This document shows, piece after piece, positions 1 through 6,083 of a stretch of DNA of 13,270 bases (positions are counted from its first letter, which is position 1; each line of letters starts with the position of its first letter). The notes beneath the pieces were generated by a model. The model saw nothing but the letters and a program-made list of their open reading frames with translations, ran no database searches and was not told where the DNA came from. Source of the DNA: JAPLGZ01 sp038318235 (GTDB taxonomy: Bacteria; Chloroflexota; Anaerolineae; Caldilineales; Caldilineaceae). The stretch spans positions 1 through 13,270 of the forward strand of contig JBBQBY010000163.1 in NCBI GenBank assembly GCA_038318235.1. The letters run 5' to 3'. The position numbers and the translations under genes were made by a program.

Positions 1-219
1 TTCACGGTTAAGCCGGCCGGCACGATAGAGTTCCCCCAGGGTCACACGCATCCCCCAAATTTGCATGGCGATCGAGCGATGATCAATCTGTTCTCGTTCA
101 TCCATCTCGTCCCAGGCTTCTGCTAATTCGGCGGCATCGCCAGCAAGCACATCATAATTACGGAGAAACATCTCGATCCACTCGTCATTATATTTGTCCA
201 AGTCTTTCGTCTGCATCAT
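1..219 (-). CDS. Hypothetical protein, 3' part beyond the window
   Basis: An open frame runs from ATG at 219 to the window edge, giving 73 residues without a stop. The N-terminus reads MMQTKDLDKYNDEWIEMFL and the visible part is acidic and probably helical. I do not recognise a family. A ribosome-binding stretch (GAGGGAG in transcript sense) lies about 7 nt before the first of two consecutive ATGs. The original stop codon of the upstream gene (233-235) is only 13 bp away, so the two genes were probably co-transcribed. The gene is partial, so its full length and function cannot be judged. Confidence 0.6.
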   Translation of the reverse strand, partial: MMQTKDLDKYNDEWIEMFLRNYDVLAGDAAELAEAWDEMDEREQIDHRSIAMQIWGMRVTLGELYRAGRLNRE

Positions 220-232
220 CAATCTGTCTCCC

Positions 233-286
233 TCACCGCTGGCGCATTAGATCTGTATAACCCTCACTAAAAACCTCTTCAATGGC
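233..286 (-). pseudogene. Severed 3' end of the 831-367 gene
   Basis: Read on the minus strand from the outer edge of the left repeat arm, this stretch gives 17 sense codons, AIEEVFSEGYTDLMRQR, then TGA at 235-233. Joined to residue 147 of the upstream gene through a single ACTAGT copy (Thr-Ser), it makes a continuous 166-residue protein whose stop sits 13 bp before the next gene. This spacing fits an intact operon before the insertion. That the tail is the original C-terminus is inferred from frame and position. A database homologue ending the same way would prove it. Confidence 0.65.
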
Positions 287-390
287 ACTAGTACACGACG
301 GCTTAAATAGACCAATGGTTCCACTAGAAGAGTCACGGACCCGCCTAGAGCAAGATTACTATGGACTTATTTAAGCCGCTGTGTACTAGT
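287..390. mobile_element. MITE-like insertion with 28-29 bp imperfect terminal inverted repeats
   Basis: The left arm (287-314) starts ACTAGTACACGACGGCTTAA. The right arm (362-390), read on the minus strand, starts ACTAGTACACAGCGGCTTAA. The arms match over about 28 bp with a two-base swap and a one-base gap. The interior of about 47 bp has no coding capacity. Both ends carry the palindrome ACTAGT, so the target duplication could be TA, CTAG or ACTAGT, and each gives the same 98-bp net insertion. Excising it restores the reading frame of the host gene. A TA duplication would suit mobilisation by an IS630/mariner-type transposase, but no transposase is in the window. Confidence 0.6.
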
Positions 391-831
391 TTGGTAACCT
401 GTTGGGATTGTACCATACACCGGGCTATAGGCAACGAATAGATAATCTTCTGGCCTAGTGGCATCCTGAACATGGGATGGTGCCAGGAAACCGGCAAAAG
501 GTTGTGCAAAATAACGATAGGTCCAGATCTGGCTGTCAGGATGAGAAGTGGCGCTGTGTAAATCGGCAATATATTGCTGCGCAGTCGTACCAACGGGCCA
601 TTGTTGTTCCTCGTAGACGCGCTTCAACAAGTGAATTTCAAATGACGAAAGTTTCGGTGCAAGCACTGTACCAAGATCAGCCATCACGCGCCGCAATTTT
701 ATGGGTACGCGCGCCTGATAAGTTGCAAACGGCGCCTGGGCTACATGGGCAGTGATGGTTGCCAATTCCTCAGTAAACGCTGGGTGCCCAATCTCGATCA
801 ACTCAAGGATCAACTCATCAACGGTCAGCAT
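367..831 (-). CDS. Hypothetical protein with C-terminus replaced by an inserted element
   Basis: The frame codes for 154 residues from ATG at 831. No family is recognised with certainty. The body looks like a soluble globular protein (for example SSFEIHLLKRVYEE, then GFLAPSHVQDATRPEDY and LFVAYSPVYGTIPTGYQ). The last seven residues (TSTQRLK) and the stop codon lie inside the right arm of the inverted-repeat element at 287-390. The native end is readable on the other side of the element (233-286). Removing 98 bp restores one frame of 166 residues, so the current product differs only at its C-terminus and may still work. There is no Shine-Dalgarno site. A TAGAAT hexamer at 843-838 lies exactly 6 nt before the ATG, which fits a leaderless transcript. 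A start further downstream is less likely because the sequence looks protein-like from residue 1. Confidence 0.65.
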   Translation of the reverse strand: MLTVDELILELIEIGHPAFTEELATITAHVAQAPFATYQARVPIKLRRVMADLGTVLAPKLSSFEIHLLKRVYEEQQWPVGTTAQQYIADLHSATSHPDSQIWTYRYFAQPFAGFLAPSHVQDATRPEDYLFVAYSPVYGTIPTGYQTSTQRLK

Positions 832-922
832 ACATGTATTCTAGCAGAGGGTCAGGCACAAAGCGAAAGAGTTATTCCTGGCATTCAAAGCGACTAATTG
901 GATCGATTGACTGGCAGTGCGG

Positions 923-928
923 TATAAT
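923..928 (+). promoter_or_regulatory. Probable -10 box of the solute-binding protein gene
   Basis: There is a perfect TATAAT 69 bp before the ATG at 997. The upstream TTGACT (907-912) is only 10 bp away, too close for a standard sigma-70 -35 box. TTGGAT at 898-903 would be spaced 19 bp and is a weak match. The -10 is therefore clear while the -35 is uncertain. Confidence 0.5.
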
Positions 929-952
929 GGCCGCTAGGTTGTAGTTACGTTG

Positions 953-969
953 TTTTAAATTGTTTAAAA
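953..969. promoter_or_regulatory. Candidate operator palindrome in the 5' leader
   Basis: TTTTAAA and TTTAAAA form a perfect 7-bp inverted repeat around TTG. It lies about 25 bp after the TATAAT box and just before the ribosome-binding site of the sugar-binding protein gene. Its position suits a repressor site, but A/T-rich palindromes also arise by chance and no regulator gene is in the window. Confidence 0.3.
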
Positions 970-996
970 TGTAGAATTAGTCAAGGAGAAAATCCT

Positions 997-2343
997 ATGC
1001 AGAAAAGTCGTGTATTTGTGCTGTTTTCCGCCATGCTTGTGATGGCATTTGTAGTCGGCGCTTGCGTGGCACCCGCAGCTCCTGCCCCAGCCAGCAATAC
1101 AAGCAGTAGCGCGGCGGCCTCCGCAGCCAATCCGGTCACGATTACATGGGCCGTTTGGGGTAGTCCAGAGGAAGTGGCCTCGCATCAAGCCGTGGCCGAT
1201 GTCTTTACGAAAGAGCACCCAGAGATCAAAATTGAGATCTGGAGCCAACCGTGGGGTGATTATTTCACCAAGATCAAGACGTTATGGGCCAGCGGTGACG
1301 CCAAGTCGATTCCCGATGTCGCCTTTTTGTGGCCGACCCCCAGCTATGCGGCGCAAGGCGTATTGGAAAACCTGGACCCATACATCGAAAAATCTGGCTA
1401 CAAGTTGGACGATTACTGGCCGGGCCTGCTCGAATCGGCCAAGTTTGATGGCCATGTTTATGGTCTCCCGCGCGACATCGATGTTGGTGTCCTCTATTAT
1501 AACGAGGACATCTTCAAAGAAGCCGGCGTCGATCTGCCCACCGACAAATGGACTTGGGACGATCTGTTGGCTGCGGCGGAAAAGCTGACGAAGAAAGATG
1601 CCAATGGCAAGGTCACCCGCTATGCGTTGGCGATGGAAGGTGGCAAGTATGACAAATGGGTCAACCAAAATGGTGGCAGCTTGCTCGACGATATGCGCAA
1701 TCCGTCGAAATGCACCATGGCCGATCAACCGGCGATGGATGCACTCAAGTTCTTTACCGGCATGATGGACAAAGGCTACGCGATGCGCGATGCCGATCTA
1801 AGCGCGGCAGGCGGTGACCAGGCCGTCTTCCAGAGCGGTCAGGCTGCAATGATCATCCAGAACACCAGCCGCGTGTCGGCCTTCAATGCGGCCAAGATGA
1901 ACTATGATGTTCAGGTTGTGCCCATTCCCAAAGGCGGCAAGCGTTTTAATGCCGCGGGTGGCGCCGCGTGGGTGATGAGCGCCGGCAGCGACAACAAGGA
2001 TGCCGCCTGGACCTTCATCAGCTGGTTGCAAAGCACCGCTGGCGGCGAGAAAGTATACACCGACCGCGGCGAAATCTTCCCGGCGTTGCAGTCAACGGCG
2101 AATGAAGATTTCTTGAAGCAAGACCAAGCGCCCGCTAATCGTCAAGCGGTGGTCACCGAAGCAAAGGCATCTGGCGTGGGTGGTTTTGGCTATTTCCCTG
2201 ATTGGGATGAGCTCAATAGCTCGATCATGAGTCCAGCGACATCTAAGCTGTGGAGCGGCGAAGGCAAGCCAGAAGATGTGTTGCCCGAAATGTGCAAACA
2301 AGTCGATCAATTCTTAAAGGATAAGGGCTACCCGAAATCGTAA
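997..2343 (+). CDS. Carbohydrate ABC transporter solute-binding lipoprotein (family 1)
   Basis: This 448-residue protein would capture a sugar or glycoside outside the membrane and hand it to the two permeases encoded downstream. The N-terminus is a lipoprotein signal: basic MQKSR, a hydrophobic stretch (about 6-20) and lipobox VGAC with the modified Cys at 23. An Ala/Pro/Ser-rich stalk (about 24-45) leads to the mature domain opening with VTITWAVWGSPEE. The SBP_bac_1-type fold is indicated by the segment GHVYGLPRDIDVGVLYYNEDIF, where the family typically has the region linking the lobes, and by AAMIIQN and GAAWVMSAGSDNKDAAWTFISWL further on. Length is normal for UgpB/MalE-like proteins. AAGGAG at 983-988, 8 nt before the ATG, sets the start. 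It has its own terminator, which allows more binding protein than permease to be made. The exact substrate cannot be read from the sequence. Confidence 0.92.
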   Translation: MQKSRVFVLFSAMLVMAFVVGACVAPAAPAPASNTSSSAAASAANPVTITWAVWGSPEEVASHQAVADVFTKEHPEIKIEIWSQPWGDYFTKIKTLWASGDAKSIPDVAFLWPTPSYAAQGVLENLDPYIEKSGYKLDDYWPGLLESAKFDGHVYGLPRDIDVGVLYYNEDIFKEAGVDLPTDKWTWDDLLAAAEKLTKKDANGKVTRYALAMEGGKYDKWVNQNGGSLLDDMRNPSKCTMADQPAMDALKFFTGMMDKGYAMRDADLSAAGGDQAVFQSGQAAMIIQNTSRVSAFNAAKMNYDVQVVPIPKGGKRFNAAGGAAWVMSAGSDNKDAAWTFISWLQSTAGGEKVYTDRGEIFPALQSTANEDFLKQDQAPANRQAVVTEAKASGVGGFGYFPDWDELNSSIMSPATSKLWSGEGKPEDVLPEMCKQVDQFLKDKGYPKS

Positions 2344-2422
2344 CGGGCAACGCGCAGCAGCCATTCTACGCTTAGCGCTACTATCCATTTTCAACTGATC
2401 AACAACCTACAGTTAGCCTGTG

Positions 2423-2456
2423 CGACACCTACGTAAAAACGTAGGTGTCGTCTTTT
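2423..2456 (+). terminator. Intrinsic terminator after the solute-binding protein gene
   Basis: An 11-bp perfect stem (CGACACCTACG at 2423-2433, complement at 2440-2450) with a TAAAAA loop is followed by TCTTTT. It lies 80 bp after the stop codon and separates the binding protein from everything downstream. Confidence 0.88.
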
Positions 2457-2770
2457 GTGGAGAAAGTCGATGCAAGGCAAAACGGGGCAGATCATGTCGA
2501 GCAGCATTGATCGATTGTCATCGACTCATTTTGCTATCCGTTAACGTAGGGCGTACCATTGCGGTGAACCTTAAATGGCTTACAGACGTTTAACCAAAGC
2601 GATCATCGTCATCAAGCGTGCCTGGTCATGTGAGCTACCCACGGCTTAAGCCTGTGGGCTTCATAGAACAAACAGACAAGCTGTTTGTTCCTGAACTTGT
2701 TCGGGGGCTGAGCATCTTACTGCACTACTCATGTGTCCCACCGCGTTAATTTCCGAGGCTCCCTCGGTAT
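2457..2770. other. Gene-free stretch with a run of hairpins, possible IS remnant
   Basis: No frame here reads like a protein. From about 2638 the sequence is a chain of inverted repeats. The first is 2638-2658, with CCCAC pairing GTGGG around the palindrome GGCTTAAGCC. The next is 2666-2690, a perfect 10-bp stem (GAACAAACAG with its complement) and a 5-nt loop. Then come 2690-2706 (CCTGAA with TTCGGG, one G-U pair) and 2753-2767 (CCGAGG-CTC-CCTCGG). The first palindrome, preceded by GTGAGCTA and followed by CTTC, resembles right ends of IS200/IS605-type elements as I remember them. That is recollection, not a match I could test. No transposase or TnpB/IscB coding remnant was found. Confidence 0.4.
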
Positions 2771-2775
2771 TTGAA

Positions 2776-2858
2776 GGCGGCGCTTCAGGAGAAGCGTAAT
2801 CTTCGACCTTCGTTCGTCGAATATTTTACGCTCAGAACGTTTTCTCTGAGCAACCGCC
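2776..2858. repeat. Four-way-junction-like nested inverted repeats
   Basis: GGCGG (2776-2780) pairs with CCGCC (2854-2858) and encloses three perfect hairpins: CGCTTC/GAAGCG (2781-2796, loop AGGA), TTCGAC/GTCGAA (2802-2821, 8-nt loop) and GCTCAGA/TCTGAGC (2830-2851, 8-nt loop). This cloverleaf-like fold uses most of the 83 bp and is unlikely to be chance. It lacks tRNA features. It may be part of a longer structured RNA running to 3122 or a transposon-end structure. Strand is undecided. Confidence 0.55.
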
Positions 2859-2890
2859 AATATTCAGTTTTAAAGGTGCTTGTTACCATT

Positions 2891-2929
2891 TGTTGTTTGA
2901 AAATCTTGGTTATCGAAGTCCAAACAACA
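2891..2929. repeat. Inverted repeat, 9-bp perfect stem
   Basis: TGTTGTTTG (2891-2899) and CAAACAACA (2921-2929) are perfect complements around a 21-nt loop. It lies between the four-way-junction structure and the omega-RNA-like segment and may be a further helix of the same transcript. Confidence 0.45.
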
Positions 2930-2964
2930 GATATATTATACCACATTGGGAGGGTTTTAATTGT

Positions 2965-3122
2965 GACAAAAGGCGCCCTGAGGGCACCCGAAAGACCGCA
3001 GAATCGCAGCGAAGGAAAGGGTAATATGGATCATGCTGAAGCATCGTCCGCGGTAGCGTCCGAAGGGCCTAGCCCCTTATATCTCAAACCTGAAGGGATG
3101 GGTTTTACGGGGCGTTTCCTAT
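2965..3122 (+). ncRNA. HEARO / IscB omega-RNA-like structured RNA, no iscB beside it
   Basis: HEARO RNAs (omega-RNAs) normally lie just upstream of iscB and guide the IscB nuclease. Helices seen here are GG(c)GCCC-TGA-GGGC(a)CC at 2972-2988, GGAT(c)ATGC-TGAA-GCAT(c)GTCC at 3028-3049 (with a G-U pair), GGGC-CTA-GCCC at 3065-3075, and ATCTC/GGGAT at 3081-3099 (or AAACC/GGTTT at 3086-3105). CCCC (3073-3076) can close on GGGG (3109-3112). CCGAAAGACCG (2988-2998) directly after the first hairpin, and GTTTTAC (3102-3108) directly after the last, match motifs I recall at the same places in a characterised IscB omega-RNA. The next gene starts 32 bp later but is a secreted protein, not iscB. The family call rests on memory of motifs, and a covariance-model search should settle it. 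The alternative is an unrelated structured leader of the 3154 gene. Confidence 0.5.
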
Positions 3123-3153
3123 AAACTTGATAACCAAATGAAAGGAGCAGCAT

Positions 3154-3981
3154 ATGCTACGAAAAAGTTGGATTACTTTATGGCTGGCCGTGACCCTCGT
3201 TGTCGCCTTCACCGTGATTGTCACGGCCCAACAAGCCACACCTTTGCCGAATACACTCACGGCAAGCACAGCCCAAATCCAGCCAATAACGGCAGTGATT
3301 ACCCAGCAAGTACCGGTCTCTCTCACCTTACGCATCTCTGGCGCAACCGGCGTGCAGACGGTAACCGTGCCTGTTTTGCTGAATCTAAATATCCAAGTCG
3401 GGTTGGCCAGACCGATTGCATCGGCCTTTGGCGTTAGCGTAGTCGCCGTTCAGCCCCAAGCAACCATCACGCCTACGGTGAGTGTTGTCACGCCGGCGCC
3501 CGCCACGCCAACCGCCCTACCAGCCACAACTACGCCGGTGCTCAATACACCAACACCAGCCAGCACGACCGCGCCGATTACCGGCACGCCAACGCTTACG
3601 ACCACCGCCACCCCAACCGTAACCGCGACGCCCACCCGCCCGGCGATCATAGCCCCGGCCTGTCCGTCACCAGGCACAGTAATTTTGTCGCCGGGAGTCA
3701 ATCAGGTGCTCACAGGCACGGTCAATATCGTTGGGACAGCCGGGCTGACGAACTTTGATTACTACAAGTTGGAATATGCCGTCGGGGCGAATGCCAGCAA
3801 TGATGCGTCGGCGTATAACTATTTCGCCGGCGACAGCACGCCAATTACGAATAGTGTGTTGGGTGTTTTTGACACACTGAGCCTGCCCAATCGCGCCTAT
3901 ACATTGCGCTTGACCGTTGTCGATAAAACTGGGAATTTTCCGCTGCCCTGTAAAGTGACGGTTCTACTCCAGAATCCGTAG
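3154..3981 (+). CDS. Secreted Thr/Pro-rich protein with C-terminal beta domain
   Basis: A 275-residue exported protein of unknown function. A signal peptide (about 1-25) ends near VTAQQ. Residues 30-105 are Thr/Val/Gln-rich and probably beta strands (PVSLTLRISG, VQTVTVPVLLNLNIQV). Residues 105-165 are a low-complexity Thr/Pro/Ala linker, presumably extended and perhaps glycosylated. Residues 170-275 form a compact domain starting CPSPGTVILSP, with GTVNIVGTAGLTNFDYYKLE and LRLTVVDKTGNFPLPC. I associate this domain with extracellular proteins of Chloroflexota, where it can occur after Thr/Pro linkers. Cys170 and Cys266 flank it and could form a disulfide. AAAGGAG at 3141-3147, 6 nt before the ATG, fixes the start. 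It sits between the binding protein and the permeases without an obvious link to either. Confidence 0.8.
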   Translation: MLRKSWITLWLAVTLVVAFTVIVTAQQATPLPNTLTASTAQIQPITAVITQQVPVSLTLRISGATGVQTVTVPVLLNLNIQVGLARPIASAFGVSVVAVQPQATITPTVSVVTPAPATPTALPATTTPVLNTPTPASTTAPITGTPTLTTTATPTVTATPTRPAIIAPACPSPGTVILSPGVNQVLTGTVNIVGTAGLTNFDYYKLEYAVGANASNDASAYNYFAGDSTPITNSVLGVFDTLSLPNRAYTLRLTVVDKTGNFPLPCKVTVLLQNP

Positions 3982-3989
3982 GGTTAAAT

Positions 3990-4020
3990 AGGGATAGAAG
4001 AAGTTGATTCTTCTGTCCCT
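3990..4020 (+). terminator. Stem-loop after the secreted protein gene
   Basis: AGGGA-t-AGAAGAA (3990-4002) pairs with TTCTTCT-g-TCCCT (4008-4020), 13 pairs including one T-G, around GTTGA. It begins 9 bp after the stop. The following bases (CATCTGTTCC) are not a T tract, so intrinsic termination may be weak and a role in mRNA 3'-end protection is equally possible. Confidence 0.45.
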
Positions 4021-4028
4021 CATCTGTT

Positions 4029-4060
4029 CCCTCCCTCGTTTGGGGAGGGTTAGGGTGGGG
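4029..4060 (+). promoter_or_regulatory. Overlapping hairpin and G-quadruplex motif upstream of the permeases
   Basis: CCCTCCC (4029-4035) can pair with GGGAGGG (4043-4049). The same G tracts belong to GGGGAGGGTTAGGGTGGGG (4042-4060), four G runs with loops of 1, 3 and 1 nt, a canonical quadruplex motif. The two structures exclude each other. The motif resembles dispersed G/C-rich intergenic repeats common in many bacterial genomes, so function is uncertain. Confidence 0.4.
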
Positions 4061-4130
4061 TCTGGCAAGGGCAAGCCAACCACCCTCGTGTACCCGCCAA
4101 AATGGAATAGCGAAAACAGACGGCCTCTGC

Positions 4131-4136
4131 TATAAT
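4131..4136 (+). promoter_or_regulatory. Probable -10 box giving a leaderless permease transcript
   Basis: A perfect TATAAT lies exactly 6 nt before the ATG at 4143, so transcription would begin at or next to the start codon. No Shine-Dalgarno site precedes the ATG and no good -35 box is visible (TAGCGA at 4108-4113). Confidence 0.55.
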
Positions 4137-4142
4137 TTTGTT

Positions 4143-5126
4143 ATGGCGATTCAACCCCAGGAGCAGCCGCTCCGTAGCGAACCTTCGATAAGTCGTCCGC
4201 AGCGCTTGGCGACTGGCGCGTCTAGGCGTAGTTTTTTTGCCTGGCGCCCCGATCAACATTGGGAAGCCTACCTCTTTTTGTTGCCCAGTCTAGCTGGCTT
4301 CTTGCTCTTCGTCCTAATTCCCGTGCTTGGTTCCTTATTGCTGAGCTTTGGCGAGCTAAAATTGAGTGGCGCTTTTCAGTTGGTAGGCATCGGCAACTAT
4401 CGCGAGCTGTGGCGTGATCCTGTTTTCCGGCGTGCCGTGGGCAATACCGTCTATTTTATGGTGGCGATTGTACCACTTCAGCTGATTTTTGGCTTACTGT
4501 TGGCGCTGGCCCTAAACCAACCGTTGCGCGGCAAACTAACCTATCGCGTGATCTATTTTATGCCCGTGGTGACCACGATTGTAGCCGGCGCGATTGTTTT
4601 CCAATATCTGCTCAATCGCGATTTCGGGCCGATCAGCCAAATCTTCTGGAGTCTGGGGCTCAAGCCGCCGAACTTTCTCAGTGATCCGGCCTGGCAAAAA
4701 CCTGCCGTGGTTTTGCTCACCTTGTGGAAGAACACTGGCTTTACGATGGTGATCTATCTGGCCGCCCTACAGGGTGTCCCCCAAGAACTTTATGATGCCG
4801 CCAATGTGGATGGCGCCAGTGCGTGGCAACGTTTTCGCAATGTGACGGTGCCCTTGATCAGCCCCACGACGTTTTTCCTCTTCGTGTTGCAGATGATCGG
4901 TGCGTTCCAACTCTTTACCGAAGCCTATGTGATGACGCGCAACAGTAGTGGTGCTCCAGCCCAGGCCACACTGACGGTGGTCTATTATATTTATCAAAAC
5001 GCGTTTGCCTTTAATCGCATGGGCAAAGCATCGGCCATTGCCTGGTTCCTGTTCTTGTTTATTTTCATCTTTACCTTTATCCAGACCCGCATGCAGCGGC
5101 GTTGGGTCTATTATGAAGTCAATTGA
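4143..5126 (+). CDS. Carbohydrate ABC transporter permease, MalF/UgpA type
   Basis: An inner-membrane permease of 327 residues that would pair with the 5217 product to form the sugar channel. A hydrophilic N-terminus (about 1-38) is followed by about six membrane helices, beginning AYLFLLPSLAGFLLFVLIPVLGSLLLSF. A periplasmic stretch (FQLVGIGNYRELWRDPVF) is typical of the family. The EAA loop that docks the ATPase is ELYDAANVDGASAWQRFRNV from residue 215, with Gly224, followed by VPLISPTTFF. Length is normal. No Shine-Dalgarno is seen, and a TATAAT box 6 nt upstream suggests leaderless expression, so the start is probably right. No ATPase gene is present. Many importers of this family use a shared MsmX/UgpC-like ATPase encoded elsewhere, and that is assumed here. 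The gene is over 1.7 kb from its likely binding protein, an unusual gap. Confidence 0.92.
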   Translation: MAIQPQEQPLRSEPSISRPQRLATGASRRSFFAWRPDQHWEAYLFLLPSLAGFLLFVLIPVLGSLLLSFGELKLSGAFQLVGIGNYRELWRDPVFRRAVGNTVYFMVAIVPLQLIFGLLLALALNQPLRGKLTYRVIYFMPVVTTIVAGAIVFQYLLNRDFGPISQIFWSLGLKPPNFLSDPAWQKPAVVLLTLWKNTGFTMVIYLAALQGVPQELYDAANVDGASAWQRFRNVTVPLISPTTFFLFVLQMIGAFQLFTEAYVMTRNSSGAPAQATLTVVYYIYQNAFAFNRMGKASAIAWFLFLFIFIFTFIQTRMQRRWVYYEVN

Positions 5127-5132
5127 GGTACG

Positions 5133-5206
5133 ATTTACGATTGACGATTTACGAGATATCTTCGTAGACGAGACGCTTCGTAAATCAAAAATCGTCAATC
5201 GTAAAT
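5133..5206. repeat. 18-bp perfect inverted repeat between the permease genes
   Basis: ATTTACGATTGACGATTT (5133-5150) is exactly complementary to 5189-5206. Further pairing is possible inside (TTTACGA at 5148-5154 with TCGTAAA at 5178-5184, and TCGT-AG-ACGA near 5162-5171). It fills most of the 90 bp between the permease genes. Its short ATTTACGA/ATTGACGA motifs resemble dispersed intergenic repeats. As RNA it would form a strong hairpin ending about 10 nt before the second permease ATG and could lower its expression. Confidence 0.75.
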
Positions 5207-5216
5207 ATTCAAACCT

Positions 5217-6062
5217 ATGGCTACTCTAGCACTCCCACGTCCTGTTGCCCAGCGCAATTATCTCTGGCTCCATATCCTCTTGATCATCGGCAGCGCGGTG
5301 ATGTTGACCCCGTTTGTCTTTATGCTGATGGTGTCGTTCTGGCCCAAGAACGCCTTTATGACGCGCCATTATCCGCTCGACCAATTCACCGTTCAGAATT
5401 ATTTTGAGGTCTTCCGCCAAACGCCCTTTGGGCGCTACTATCTGAACAGCATCATTGTATCGGTGAGTATTGTTGTGTTGCAGCTGCTGACCTCGTCACT
5501 GGCCGCATTTGCCTTTGCTCGGTTGCGTTTTCGCGGGCGCGAAGTGCTCTTTTTGCTCTACCTCGCCACGCTGATGATCCCCTTCCAGGTGACGATGATC
5601 CCCAATTATATCCTAGTCGCGCGCTTCTTACAGTGGCGTGATACTTATCAGGCGCTGATTCTGCCAACTTCCTTCAGCGCCTTTAGCACTTTTTTGCTCC
5701 GCCAATATTTCAAGGGTATTCCGCTAGAAATGGACGAAGCGGCGCGTATGGATGGCGCCAACAGTTTCCGCATCTGGTGGCAGATCATTTTACCGCTCAG
5801 CGGTGCAGTGCTGGCGACGCTGGCGATCTTCAACTTCCAGGCCGCCTGGAACGATTTTCTCTGGCCACTGGTGATTACGAACAAGGAATCAATGCGGACG
5901 ATTCCGATTGGGTTGGCTTCGTTCCAAGGTCAATTTAGCACGGAGTGGCATCTGTTGATGGCTGGCTCGGTGATTGCATTGCTACCGGTGTTGATTATCT
6001 ATATTTTGGGGCAGAATTGGTTTGTGCGTGGCATCACACTCTCCGGCATGGGAGGCAGATAA
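5217..6062 (+). CDS. Carbohydrate ABC transporter permease, MalG/UgpE type
   Basis: A 281-residue inner-membrane permease, second half of the importer channel. The first helix is LWLHILLIIGSAVMLTPFVFMLMVS, followed by an external loop (QFTVQNYFEVFRQTPFGRYYLNS) and five more helices. The EAA loop is EMDEAARMDGANSFRIWW from residue 171, with Glu174-Ala-Ala and Gly180, then ILPLSGAVLATLAIF. The C-terminus GITLSGMGGR resembles the usual MalG-type ending GLTAGAVKG. No Shine-Dalgarno site precedes the ATG. The gene is 90 bp downstream of the first permease, beyond a large inverted repeat, so it is probably read from the same promoter but may be translated differently. The DUF2207 gene begins within about 20 bp of its stop. 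Confidence 0.93.
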   Translation: MATLALPRPVAQRNYLWLHILLIIGSAVMLTPFVFMLMVSFWPKNAFMTRHYPLDQFTVQNYFEVFRQTPFGRYYLNSIIVSVSIVVLQLLTSSLAAFAFARLRFRGREVLFLLYLATLMIPFQVTMIPNYILVARFLQWRDTYQALILPTSFSAFSTFLLRQYFKGIPLEMDEAARMDGANSFRIWWQIILPLSGAVLATLAIFNFQAAWNDFLWPLVITNKESMRTIPIGLASFQGQFSTEWHLLMAGSVIALLPVLIIYILGQNWFVRGITLSGMGGR

Positions 6063-6083
6063 GTGCGGGGTGCGGAGGGCAGA

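Noticed and set aside
907..928. TTGACT with TATAAT as a standard sigma-70 promoter pair
   Set aside because: The spacer is only 10 bp, well short of the usual 16-19 bp. Only the TATAAT box is kept.
2776..2858. tRNA gene suggested by the cloverleaf-like fold
   Set aside because: The closing stem has only 5 bp, there is no T-loop GTTCGA-type motif in place, no CCA-compatible end and no plausible anticodon loop of 7 nt.
2771..3124. 117-residue open frame on the plus strand
   Set aside because: It runs through the four-way junction and the omega-RNA-like helices, has no ribosome-binding site and its translation does not look like a protein family.
6063..6083. GTG at 6063 as the start of the DUF2207 protein
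   Set aside because: It directly abuts the permease stop, while ATG 6084 has its own GGAGGG. The signal helix is the same with either start, so this is a preference rather than proof.
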